Part shown: piece by piece, positions 51,101-59,114 of the stretch
Layout of the letters: every line of letters begins with the position of its first letter
How positions within the stretch are numbered: position 1 is the stretch's first letter
NCBI GenBank assembly: GCA_963794655.1
Contig: CAWCEV010000008.1
Location: forward strand, 620,001 to 684,000
Direction: 5' to 3'
Source: Roseiarcus sp963794655
GTDB lineage: Bacteria; Pseudomonadota; Alphaproteobacteria; Rhizobiales; Beijerinckiaceae
DNA length: 64,000 nt
Program-made: the position numbers and the translations under genes
Notes under the pieces: generated by a model
What the model saw: only the letters and a program-made list of their open reading frames with translations
Told to the model about the DNA's origin: nothing
The model's database searches: none

Positions 51101-51280
51101 CTAATGGGGCGTCCTCGGGCGGTTTGAGGGATGCGCAATCGCGTCGCGCTTCTTGCGATACCAGGCCTCAGACGGGCACGCGGAACCGCAGAAGCGGAAG
51201 GCTTCGAAATGGCGGGGATCGCCAATCGGCCAGCGGCACATGCTGGGCCGCAGGTCCATGAATTTGACGGAAACCAACAT
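51101..51280 (-). CDS. Short GcrA C-terminal-like protein
   Basis: 59 residues from ATG 51280. M-C-R-W-P-I-G-D-P-R-H-F and F-R-F-C-G match the zinc-binding C-terminal motif of the cell-cycle regulator GcrA, but the usual final Cys-x-x-His is replaced (A-W-Y-R-K-K-R), leaving Cys15, Cys32 and Cys36. The DNA-binding N-terminal domain of GcrA is absent. Small stand-alone versions occur in rhizobia. Lies 13 bp from the end of the replicase gene on the same strand. Confidence 0.6.
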   Translation of the reverse strand: MLVSVKFMDLRPSMCRWPIGDPRHFEAFRFCGSACPSEAWYRKKRDAIAHPSNRPRTPH

Positions 51281-51293
51281 CGGCGCCGACCTA

Positions 51294-52748
51294 TCATGAG
51301 GCGAACTTTCGCCGCCAGCGAATTTGGCCCTTTTCCTCGATTGTGGCCTCAGGAGCTTCCTCAGCCTCCTGTGATCGAATACCAGCAGGGATCACATGAA
51401 GAGCATTCTGGGAAAGTTGCTGCTCCCGCATATCAGGGTCATAATCGCACGAATAACGATCTACAGACTGGTAATCATAAGGCTCAATGACAACTTCATT
51501 CTCCAAGCGCCATTGACCGTTGAAACAGGGAATCTTGCCCGCTGCCCTCCATCGTTTGACAGTCGCGTAGGACTTGCCAAATCGTTTCGCAGCGTCACGA
51601 AGGGTTTCATCACCGATCAACTGCCATTTCCTATTAACCAATTTGATCTTGCCTACTCTCTTCCAAAGCATAGTCGTATTATAATGGACACCAAATCTGG
51701 TTGCTGCTTCAACGAGTGTTTCCCCAAGAAGTCTGTTGTGATACTCCCACCTGCACCCGACAGCGAACGTTCCTCGTTGGCTTAAGTTTTCTTTTGTCTT
51801 CTTCGTGCCGGTAAATCGTGTCTGCATGAAATTGAATACGGATTTAGCAATGGAGTTGACTTCCGACTGGTTCAATCCACCAACATTGCGGTCATGAGCA
51901 AATGATATCAATTCCTCAATGGTGACACTTGGACCATTCGAGTAAGCAAAGTCACTCACCTCCTGAAAGAGACGTTCATTTCTATGTGCACCAGCGCATC
52001 CTGCAGAATGAGCCTTTTTCTGTAGGATACCTATATCAGGATATAGAACGTCCTGCTGTGTTCTTTCGTGTCCCTTGAACTGAATTGACGGAAAGCAATC
52101 AGACAACTCTCGTATTGAATAAGCTCCATGTTCATGATGGATCACATAATGGTAATCACTCTCCCGAAAACCCTTTCTGAAACTTTCATGTCTCTCTCTG
52201 CGCCCCTTAATGAAGAATGGGCTTCGAAATGAGACTGGATTTGCCTTGTCTGCTCCAATGATTGAAGCCATATGTGCAGACACTTTCCTGAACATGTCAC
52301 CCGAGGTCACATACATCGTGTCCAAGACGTAGAGTAAGTGACACTTTGCGGACACCGGATTGATTACGACGAAATGTGGTTGTGGTAATTTTCCAATCCA
52401 ATCTTCATGCCCGAAAGGTTTGTCAAGATCAATCACGATGAACTGTGAGCGTCTCAGACCATCTCTAAACTCTCTGGCCGTTCTAACGTATCGTCTTCGA
52501 AGTGCTTGTGGATTGGGAAGCCGTTCAGGCCAGTACTCGACGCCATTACGTCTTGTGCGCTTGTTGCCACATACCTCGACGTTATCGCTCGCATCCATCT
52601 TTGAACAGTGCAACATCTCAAGATAATGGTCAAACCACTTATAATGAAAGCAGTCTTGGTCTGATGAGTATATCTCCCCCATGGTAATTTCGAATTCGTC
52701 AACCATATGTGGATGATGATTTTGTCTCAGAGTGTCGAAGCTTAACAC
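51294..52748 (-). CDS. ColE2-type plasmid replication initiator (replicase/primase)
   Basis: 484 residues from GTG 52748, which overlaps the stop of a short leader frame. Residues ~95-260 resemble the Replicase domain (Q-F-I-V-I-D-L-D-K-P, H-F-V-V-I-N-P-V-S-A-K-C-H-L-L-Y-V-L). Residues ~265-320 resemble PriCT (G-A-H-R-N-E-R-L-F). Residues ~340-420 hold two similar helix-turn-helix segments, each with E-T-L, A-A-x-R-F-G and W then G-K-I. This is the domain plan of ColE2-like Rep, which primes replication at its own origin. AT-rich codon use differs from the chromosome. Confidence 0.75.
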   Translation of the reverse strand: MLSFDTLRQNHHPHMVDEFEITMGEIYSSDQDCFHYKWFDHYLEMLHCSKMDASDNVEVCGNKRTRRNGVEYWPERLPNPQALRRRYVRTAREFRDGLRRSQFIVIDLDKPFGHEDWIGKLPQPHFVVINPVSAKCHLLYVLDTMYVTSGDMFRKVSAHMASIIGADKANPVSFRSPFFIKGRRERHESFRKGFRESDYHYVIHHEHGAYSIRELSDCFPSIQFKGHERTQQDVLYPDIGILQKKAHSAGCAGAHRNERLFQEVSDFAYSNGPSVTIEELISFAHDRNVGGLNQSEVNSIAKSVFNFMQTRFTGTKKTKENLSQRGTFAVGCRWEYHNRLLGETLVEAATRFGVHYNTTMLWKRVGKIKLVNRKWQLIGDETLRDAAKRFGKSYATVKRWRAAGKIPCFNGQWRLENEVVIEPYDYQSVDRYSCDYDPDMREQQLSQNALHVIPAGIRSQEAEEAPEATIEEKGQIRWRRKFAS

Positions 52749-52777
52749 GCTTTTAGTACAAATGATTTTGTTTTCAT
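52742..52777 (-). promoter_or_regulatory. Leader mini-ORF overlapping the replicase start
   Basis: ATG at 52777 opens an 11-codon frame (M-K-T-K-S-F-V-L-K-A-C, stop TAA at 52742-52744), with GAGGA ten bases upstream (52788-52792). Its end overlaps the replicase GTG (GTGTTAA). The replicase itself lacks a good ribosome-binding site, so translation is probably coupled to the leader. Confidence 0.55.
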
Positions 52778-53444
52778 TGTTCTTTTGTCCTCGTAATTAA
52801 GAAAATGTATAATAGTAGCCCGATAGAGTGATCGCATTGTAAAAGAAGAAGAAGCTCTGTCCGTAGGATTGTCGGAGCAATCGTGGAGCGTTCTAATAAT
52901 TAATCAAATTATCAATAGAAGTAAGGTCGACGTTAACCAATCAGCGGTAATCACAATATCACAAACAAAGCGAACTTGTCAACATAATATTATATGTTAA
53001 TAATCGATAGTCTAGCGACATTCAATACGGCATCCTCAACCTCATTTCGGATGGAAGGGTTAGACCAGCGAACGACTTTACAAAACTCGAGTTACAGCCC
53101 GCAGCAGACCCCTCAAGGTTTGCCGTAAAATTCAATCGTAAAAATCAATCTAAAAGATCAGACAGGGGAGCACTGGCTGTCGTCTAATGAAGACGGCCGC
53201 ACTAGAATCAAAGGCGCGTGGGAGAGGAGGGTACAGATATTTGCTGATCTGTTGTTGGGTTTATTGGAAAACAGAAGGTTACAGCTTGCCACAATCTGGT
53301 CATTCTGGACGTTGTGTCTTGGCCTATGAGGGGCGTAGCAAGAGTCGTCTGTGCCTTCCCCTTGCAACTTGTTTCAGAAAGAGCAATAACAGATTGTATA
53401 AGCAGATCGGGAGCGTGTGAGTTCCGAACAGGGAGGGGTCGCAA
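52749..53444. other. AT-rich gene-free region beside the replicase, possible origin
   Basis: 696 bp, the most AT-rich stretch of the window, containing the leader and replicase promoter (a TATTAT box near 52813-52820 on the - strand). Short direct repeats TCAATCGTAAAA (53132-53143) and TCAATCTAAAAG (53145-53156) are weak iteron-like elements. No supported gene before the HNH start at 53445. Confidence 0.45.
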
Positions 53445-54407
53445 ATGTCCGCTTTAGCCGAGGGCTTGGCTAGAACTAGCGGTGAACATCGTCAGGCCTT
53501 GGACTGGTTCGTGAGAAATGCCGGTCATGTGATTTCATGGTCCGATATCAAGGCGGAAGTTGATAACGGGTTCCGGCTCGTAAATCAGGCCAAGGGAATC
53601 TACAAGCCGCATTATACCGATTACGCCCTGAGTGTTCGTCAAACTCTAGACGGACCTTACGCAGACAAGGAGGTTATCCGAAGAGCAGATGGAAGTTGGG
53701 TCTATCCCTATTTCCAAGAGAATCCTGATCCTTCTCAGCGAGACCGGGAGGCAACCAATCGGGGCCTTATGAAATGCATGCAGGACGGAGTTCCTGTGGG
53801 TGTCCTTATGCAGACTAAGCCCAAACCGGGTGTCGAATATCGAGTTTTGGGGGTTGCTTCTGTTGCTGAGTGGGAGGCTGGCTACTTTATCCTCGAAGGA
53901 TTCTCAAATTCAGGAGCCTCTCGGTTCAATGAGATAGGTGTGGACGCCGCATATGACCAAGCGAGGGCAGAAACTGCCACAGGAGCCGGATTTAGCCTCG
54001 ATCAAATAACCGATCAACGCGTCAGACAAATGTTGGAGGTGATCCAGAGAAGGGGTCAATCCAAATTTCGCGAAAAACTGGTCGCAGCCTATCGCGGCAG
54101 ATGTCAAGTTACAGGCTGTAACGCTGTCGAGGCTTTAGAAGCCGCTCATATTTCCCCTTATATGGGTGAACTAACGAATCATGTACAGAATGGCTTGCTT
54201 CTAAGGGCCGATTTGCACTCGCTCTTCGATTTAGGACTTTTATCGATTGACCCCACGCGCATGCAAGTCGTACTGTCTGACAGACTGCGCGAAACTCAAT
54301 ATGGCAAACTGGCTGGATGCCGGATCGAATTGCCTGAAAATCCACAACTCGCTCCAAGCTCAGATGCCCTGAATCAGCACCTGATTTGGGCAAATCTCAA
54401 AGACTGA
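53445..54407 (+). CDS. HNH endonuclease with N-terminal PUA-like base-recognition domain
   Basis: 320 residues from ATG with GGGAGGGG upstream. Residues ~1-160 (G-I-Y-K-P, Y-A-L-S-V-R-Q-T-L, G-S-W-V-Y-P-Y-F-Q-E, Y-R-V-L-G-V-A-S-V) form the PUA/SRA-like domain often fused to HNH nucleases that detect modified DNA. Residues 220-262 hold the HNH centre: Cys220, Cys225, His235 in E-A-A-H-I, Asn249, His258 in R-A-D-L-H-S-L-F-D. Likely a type IV-like restriction enzyme. The gene for a zinc partner follows after 3 bp. Confidence 0.85.
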   Translation: MSALAEGLARTSGEHRQALDWFVRNAGHVISWSDIKAEVDNGFRLVNQAKGIYKPHYTDYALSVRQTLDGPYADKEVIRRADGSWVYPYFQENPDPSQRDREATNRGLMKCMQDGVPVGVLMQTKPKPGVEYRVLGVASVAEWEAGYFILEGFSNSGASRFNEIGVDAAYDQARAETATGAGFSLDQITDQRVRQMLEVIQRRGQSKFREKLVAAYRGRCQVTGCNAVEALEAAHISPYMGELTNHVQNGLLLRADLHSLFDLGLLSIDPTRMQVVLSDRLRETQYGKLAGCRIELPENPQLAPSSDALNQHLIWANLKD

Positions 54408-54410
54408 CGG

Positions 54411-54773
54411 ATGGGAACAATGGAAAAAGCTAGCGTGCTCGAAAGGCTTAAGGCGCTTGACGAGGAGCGATCCAAACTTCTCGACGACGCAAAATCGGAA
54501 GCTTTAGAAGCGGCTCGCAAGGCCATTGAGGCTCTGAATGAGTTAGGGTTTCAGTACCGCTTGGTGGAAGGGCCTCAGACGGCACCTAGAGCCTCTCCAA
54601 GGGCTTCCAGAACCGAAGAGGCCCCCAAGCGACAGCAGAGGGATGTCGCCTGTCCAATCTGCCACTTCAAGACCGAACCCCTTCACGACGGCAGAGCGCA
54701 TCGATCCCAAACGACCAAGAGGGCTTTCACAAGCGAGGAGTTGATGGAACGCGGTCTCGCGAAGGTCGGTTGA
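54411..54773 (+). CDS. Small coiled-coil/zinc-finger partner of the HNH nuclease
   Basis: 120 residues. Residues ~5-45 are a Lys/Glu/Leu coiled coil; a short basic Pro/Ala linker follows; then C-P-I-C-H at 81-85 with H92 and H97 suggests a small C2H2-type zinc site. The C-terminal F-T-S-E-E-L-M-E-R-G-L motif resembles the end of H-NS-like DNA-binding proteins. It starts 3 bp after the HNH gene, so the two are translationally coupled. Not recognised as a known family. A decayed second copy of the C-terminal half is at 55748-55858. Confidence 0.65.
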   Translation: MGTMEKASVLERLKALDEERSKLLDDAKSEALEAARKAIEALNELGFQYRLVEGPQTAPRASPRASRTEEAPKRQQRDVACPICHFKTEPLHDGRAHRSQTTKRAFTSEELMERGLAKVG

Positions 54774-55006
54774 TCTCAACAGCGCTCTTCTCTCGATGCG
54801 AACATAATCAACGCAATGTCAAGCGGGCACGTCTATGCGTGTGCGTGTCATGGCTCCTGCGAAAACAAAGCCTTGATGTTCCAAGGGTGCACATTTGGTT
54901 TTGTTGATCCGCGTCTCATTTTATCCTTAACTTGAAGTGACCTGACAAGTTATCTGTGACCGTGAAACTGCTACACGTAACGTAGACTGATCGGGAGGAA
55001 CGAATT

Positions 55007-55279
55007 ATGTGGCTTAGGACCATTGCGCTCATTGTGACAGTGACCCTCTCCCAATCAGTGCTTGCCTCAGACCGTTGTAGGGTTACGGACCCGACTGGAA
55101 CCCCTCTGAACTTGAGAGACAACCCGAATGGAGCGGTTATTGGTTCGATTCGTAATGGGCTAATCGTATTCATTCGGGATGGTGCGAGTGACGGGATGGG
55201 CCGTCCTTGGGTTCTGATAAGTTCCCCAACGGGCACGACACTTGGATGGGTTTTTCGTGAGTTCATTAGCTGCTATTAG
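55007..55279 (+). CDS. Small exported SH3-domain protein
   Basis: 90 residues. Sec signal peptide (M-W-L-R-T-I-A-L-I-V-T-V-T-L-S-Q-S-V-L-A-S). Mature ~70 residues follow the bacterial SH3 pattern (L-N-L-R-D-N-P-N-G ... G-R-P-W-V-L-I ... G-W-V-F), with Cys24 and Cys89 likely disulfide-bonded. Periplasmic cell-wall or protein-binding role. Alone, with no partner gene in the same frame run. Confidence 0.75.
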   Translation: MWLRTIALIVTVTLSQSVLASDRCRVTDPTGTPLNLRDNPNGAVIGSIRNGLIVFIRDGASDGMGRPWVLISSPTGTTLGWVFREFISCY

Positions 55280-55370
55280 GACGAAGGCGTTGTCAGACAG
55301 ACAATTTCCGTGAAACGGACCGGCAGCAAATAGAGGAATTGAGTCTTCGCCTAAAAAGGAAATCAGGGAC

Positions 55371-55733
55371 ATGCAAAGGTCACTTGCAATTGCTCTGTGC
55401 GTTGTCATAAACAGTTTTCCCGCTATGGCTGATAAGAGCGCGTGTTGTCGCCCCGGTTGGGAAGCCTCAGATTTGCTGGCAGCCGAGGGATTGCTTGATG
55501 GCATCTGTCGTGGATCGACGAACAGTAATGAGGATATGAAAGGTTATTCATGCCAAGCACGTCAAGCCGTAATCAGCGCTCTAGATAAGCTTGGCTGGTG
55601 CTATGGGAAGACCGGCCAAATCGAGGCCGATATGCGATGGCACAAATGCATGCACGATTCACAGCATACCGACTCACAGAACCTGCACAGTTACGACTGG
55701 GACGAACGGACCCACAGTTACATAAATCAATAG
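55371..55733 (+). CDS. Small exported cysteine-rich protein
   Basis: 120 residues with a signal peptide (M-Q-R-S-L-A-I-A-L-C-V-V-I-N-S-F-P-A-M-A). Cys pairs at C-C-R-P-G-W, G-I-C-R-G, Y-S-C, W-C-Y and K-C-M. No known family. Second of three small exported proteins interspersed among nuclease genes in this region. Confidence 0.65.
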   Translation: MQRSLAIALCVVINSFPAMADKSACCRPGWEASDLLAAEGLLDGICRGSTNSNEDMKGYSCQARQAVISALDKLGWCYGKTGQIEADMRWHKCMHDSQHTDSQNLHSYDWDERTHSYINQ

Positions 55734-55747
55734 GCTTGGTCGGGTGA

Positions 55748-55858
55748 TCCCTGCCCGATCTGACACTTAAAGACCGCCCTCCTTTCACGACGGCAGGGCG
55801 CAGCGATTCCAAACTTCCAGAGGGCTTTCACCGACGACGGAGTTGACTGAAAGGGGTC
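55748..55858 (+). pseudogene. Decayed copy of the HNH partner's zinc-finger region
   Basis: Aligns with 54650-54765 of the partner gene: CCTGCCCGATCTGACACTT versus CCTGTCCAATCTGCCACTT, then CACGACGGCAG and AGGGCTTTCAC. The zinc codons are changed (TGA for the Cys codon) and no frame remains open. Shows that this region was duplicated. Confidence 0.75.
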
Positions 55859-55996
55859 TGATACCTAGCGAGAAGTAACGACCTCCACATCGGCAAAACG
55901 GACTTTCGGTACACCGAGGCGCGACTTGCAAGATACGGAAACCGGGTGCTAACCTAAGAGCGTCAATCAATTCTCGGGGGTGCCAAAGAGTGCACC

Positions 55997-57694
55997 ATGC
56001 AGTTAAAGGCGGTGAGAATAAAGAATTTCCGCACTGTCTCTGACGAAGTGACGTTTCACGTCGGTAGAAGATGTGCGCTAATCGGCGTAAACAATGCAGG
56101 AAAGAGTAACATTCTGCACGCAATACATTTGTTTTTTTCGTATCAGATACCAACGATCATTAATAGCAGGAGCATTTATTCGAGAAGCTCAGATTTCCCA
56201 TGGTCGGCGGCTTCTGGACGAACTTCCATAAATCTAATGTTCGATTGCGAGGATAACGATGAAGAAATACTTGACAGATACAATGACATTAAGCGAAAGC
56301 TTGTAATTCCGATTGGGCCTTCGAGAGCAATTTCGATCCTGCTAATTTTTTCTGAAACAGGAAAGGCGACATACCAACTCTTCCCGGGTAAGGGCAGGCC
56401 GAGCAACAGCCAAGAGCTTGAAGATGTCAATAATGCCACTAGCGAATTCCTTGAAGAGTTTTTTAGACAATTTGCGGTTCACTATCTGCGATCAGACAAA
56501 AGGATTTCTGAGATATACCACGAACTAATCTTGCCGTCGGTTAAGCAAGAAATTGCCGAAGGTTTGTCGTCCGTGTACGAAACGATAAAGACGAGCATTG
56601 GCTCCGTAAACAAATCACTCAACAGCTACATGAATGATATTGGTTTGTCGGCCTTCTCAATCAAACTAAGTGCGCCGGATAACGTTGCCGAATTAATTCA
56701 GGAGATAAAATTTAGAATTGAGGATGAAGGTGCCGTAGAAAGCGAGCTTGATTCGAAGGGAATGGGAATACAGTCCCTCGCGGTGACGGCGTCCCTGCTA
56801 TGGTTGCAGCAATTTTATCGAAAGCGAAGAAGAAGCGTTATCTGGCTTATCGAAGAGCCGGAGTTTTTTTTACACCCAAGTCTCATGTCGGCGCAACTAA
56901 AAATACTGACGAAGCTGAGCGAAGAAGCCTCCGTACTTTACTCTACACATTCCTTAAGCTTTATACCCGGAAACAAGAATGATATATTGGGGATTAAAAA
57001 GGATGACAATAAGACGCACTCTATTACGTATAGATCGACGTATGATGCAACAGAAAGTTTGCGGAGAAGTCTTGGAGTTAGATTGAGTCACTTCTTCAAC
57101 CTGACTGAATACACCATCGGAGTTGAAGGGCCGAGTGACAAGAAGTACTTAGAGTGGTTTCTTGCAAAATATTCTGTGGTTTCGCCTCAACACGAGTGGC
57201 CGTTACTGCGGGGAGCTATTATTGTCGATTATGGTGGAATCCAGCCGTTGCAGTATTTTCTGCAATCCATGTACGATTATATCAAGAGGGAAAGTGTATA
57301 TGTTGCTCTGTTTGACTCAGATGAGGCGGGAATGAAAGCGAGAAGTGCCTTACAGGCTTATTTTGACGGTAAATATAAATTTTCGTATGAAAGCGGAATC
57401 GATTTCGTGTCAATTCGTCGTGGCTATTCTATAGAAGGCTTGTTTTCTGACCGAATTATCAAAGACGTTTACGCGAATGGTAAAGAGTTATTCCTCGGAT
57501 ATTCGGTGGACGCAGCCGGGGACGTTGAGCCGTTCAGGTTACGGGACGAAAGCAAGGCCGACGCATTTGAGAAACTGACCAAACGGGCGGATGCCGAGGA
57601 AAAATTTGATTGGGCAGAGAGATTTATACAAGTGTGCTCCGCTCTTGAGGACGCGCTCCGCAGACAGAAGGAGCGGCTGGGCCGATTGAGTTAA
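55997..57694 (+). CDS. OLD-family ATP-dependent nuclease (AAA ATPase + Toprim)
   Basis: 565 residues. N-terminal ATPase with Walker A G-V-N-N-A-G-K-S (30-37), an ABC-like Walker B in L-I-E-E-P-E-F-F-L-H-P, H-loop S-T-H-S-L-S. C-terminal Toprim with E in G-V-E-G-P-S-D-K-K and D-S-D-E-A-G. Stand-alone class 1-type OLD enzyme: no UvrD-like helicase (GajB) follows, so it is not Gabija. OLD proteins of P2 and others act in phage exclusion. Low GC, typical of transferred defence genes. No operon partner except a small exported protein 27 bp downstream. Confidence 0.82.
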   Translation: MQLKAVRIKNFRTVSDEVTFHVGRRCALIGVNNAGKSNILHAIHLFFSYQIPTIINSRSIYSRSSDFPWSAASGRTSINLMFDCEDNDEEILDRYNDIKRKLVIPIGPSRAISILLIFSETGKATYQLFPGKGRPSNSQELEDVNNATSEFLEEFFRQFAVHYLRSDKRISEIYHELILPSVKQEIAEGLSSVYETIKTSIGSVNKSLNSYMNDIGLSAFSIKLSAPDNVAELIQEIKFRIEDEGAVESELDSKGMGIQSLAVTASLLWLQQFYRKRRRSVIWLIEEPEFFLHPSLMSAQLKILTKLSEEASVLYSTHSLSFIPGNKNDILGIKKDDNKTHSITYRSTYDATESLRRSLGVRLSHFFNLTEYTIGVEGPSDKKYLEWFLAKYSVVSPQHEWPLLRGAIIVDYGGIQPLQYFLQSMYDYIKRESVYVALFDSDEAGMKARSALQAYFDGKYKFSYESGIDFVSIRRGYSIEGLFSDRIIKDVYANGKELFLGYSVDAAGDVEPFRLRDESKADAFEKLTKRADAEEKFDWAERFIQVCSALEDALRRQKERLGRLS

Positions 57695-57720
57695 ATTATA
57701 AAAATAACGTAGTCTGAATA

Positions 57721-58056
57721 ATGAAGAGATTAATTGTAATTGTCGGTATTCTTCTAAGAGCAATTTCGGCCCATGCAACTTGTCAAGATTTTACAGACGG
57801 ATCAACGTCAGAGAAGGCCCCGGAAGTTACCCTTTGCTATAAGGATAAATGTGACGACACAACCTTAAATCTCGTATGTAGCAGCGCAGGAATGGGAAAC
57901 TATCTTGAATACGGGAATGGACTCATGATCGTTTCAAAACCTGATGGAAGTCCACCAATATTTACAAATAAACTTGGTAGGCGGATGAAGAAAGAGGATT
58001 GGACCTGTAAGGATGATAGTGGTTTATATTGTTGGAAATCAGTTCATCGTCAATAA
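57721..58056 (+). CDS. Small exported cysteine-rich protein
   Basis: 111 residues with signal peptide (M-K-R-L-I-V-I-V-G-I-L-L-R-A-I-S-A-H-A). Six Cys in the mature part (T-C-Q, L-C-Y, K-C-D, V-C-S, T-C-K, Y-C-W). No family recognised. 26 bp after the OLD gene, possibly co-transcribed. The third small exported protein in the cluster. Confidence 0.65.
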   Translation: MKRLIVIVGILLRAISAHATCQDFTDGSTSEKAPEVTLCYKDKCDDTTLNLVCSSAGMGNYLEYGNGLMIVSKPDGSPPIFTNKLGRRMKKEDWTCKDDSGLYCWKSVHRQ

Positions 58057-58204
58057 ATAATGCCTAAAGAAGGGAATTAGTGGCCGACGAATCAGAAAAA
58101 GAACAAGAAGAAATTAAGGAAGAAGGTGAGGGCTTTGGCAGGGATGGCCGAAGCCGCCCTCTCTAACGCATTGATGAATTCGATTTATCGAGAGAAGAAG
58201 AGCC

Positions 58205-58301
58205 GTCTCATTAGACCCTGCTCATGTGAGTCAGTCTCAGAAGCCGCCAATGGAGTCTCATACACATACCATTTGACTTGTGAGACGCATCTCATTATAG
58301 T
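58205..58301 (+). promoter_or_regulatory. Resolvase promoter with GTCTCA/TGAGAC sites
   Basis: TTGACT (58273-58278), exactly 17 bases, TATAGT (58296-58301): a near-consensus sigma-70 promoter. GTCTCA occurs at 58205, 58234 and 58255, and its reverse TGAGAC at 58281-58286 inside the spacer. The 58255/58281 pair brackets the -35 box, so the resolvase or another protein could bind here as operator and crossover site. Confidence 0.65.
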
Positions 58302-58329
58302 GACCACCTCAATGAGAATGGGGCAGCGG

Positions 58330-58887
58330 ATGTTGGTGGGATACGCCAGAACGAGCACTGCAGACCAGAAGGCGGGTCTCGACGCTCAGGTGGCCGAGTT
58401 GCGGGGTGCTGGAGTTGAGGAGCTTTTCATCGAGCAAGTCTCTTCGGTTGAGCGACGAGAGGAATTGGAGAAGGCAATCAAATTCATTCGGAAGGGCGAT
58501 ATGCTTGTCGTCACGAAACTGGATCGCCTCGCCCGGTCCATCCCTGACCTTGTCAGGATAATAGGGACGTTGGAGGAGAAACAGGCTACCCTTCGGATTC
58601 TGGCAATGAACCTCGATACGAACACCCCGACGGGGAGGCTGCTGGTGAACCTCGTGGGCAGCGTCGCCCAGTTTGAGCGGGAAATTATGCTCGAACGGCA
58701 GAAAGAGGGTGTTGCAAGGGCAAAGGGGGAGGGGAAATATAAGGGACGAAAGCCAATCGCGGGGGCAAAAAGTGCTGATGTGATCGCCAAATTTAAAGCC
58801 GATCAAAGGCCGTCGGACATCGCAAAATCCGTCGGCATCGGCAGGGCTTCGGTTTATCGCATTTTAAACCGGGCTGGTTTGGTTTGA
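58330..58887 (+). CDS. Serine recombinase (resolvase/invertase)
   Basis: 185 residues from ATG 58330; ATG 58312 and the frame from 58126 are alternatives, the latter running through the promoter. Catalytic Ser in G-Y-A-R-T-S-T-A-D-Q, V-T-K-L-D-R-L-A-R-S, L-V-G-S-V-A-Q-F-E-R-E-I-M-L-E-R, G-K-Y-K-G-R-K, and a C-terminal HTH (I-A-K-S-V-G-I-G-R-A-S-V-Y-R-I-L). Resolves replicon dimers or cointegrates. Together with the ColE2-type Rep at 51.3 kb it marks this as plasmid-derived DNA. Confidence 0.9.
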   Translation: MLVGYARTSTADQKAGLDAQVAELRGAGVEELFIEQVSSVERREELEKAIKFIRKGDMLVVTKLDRLARSIPDLVRIIGTLEEKQATLRILAMNLDTNTPTGRLLVNLVGSVAQFEREIMLERQKEGVARAKGEGKYKGRKPIAGAKSADVIAKFKADQRPSDIAKSVGIGRASVYRILNRAGLV

Positions 58888-59114
58888 ATTTGGAGTGCGA
58901 TAACGACCCTCTCGAATCTCTGCCGATGTCCAACGGTTCCACCTTCTACGTGGGGGCTGAGGTAGTCAACAACGGAGGAGCCAGTAGGCTAAATAGAAAT
59001 GCCAAGTTCGAGCTGAACGCAAACCGGGGGTAAGGGACCACTCTCCGCATTTCCAAACATGCGGAATCCCTGTTAGGCTGCGCAATAAACGATTCCAATT
59101 TTCTGAACCCCCCA

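Noticed and set aside
55997..57694. Gabija GajA
   Set aside because: No GajB-like UvrD helicase follows, and the only neighbour is a small exported protein.
58080..58166. 28-residue acidic mini-ORF before the resolvase
   Set aside because: Highly repetitive Glu/Lys composition and no family; too short to support by eye.
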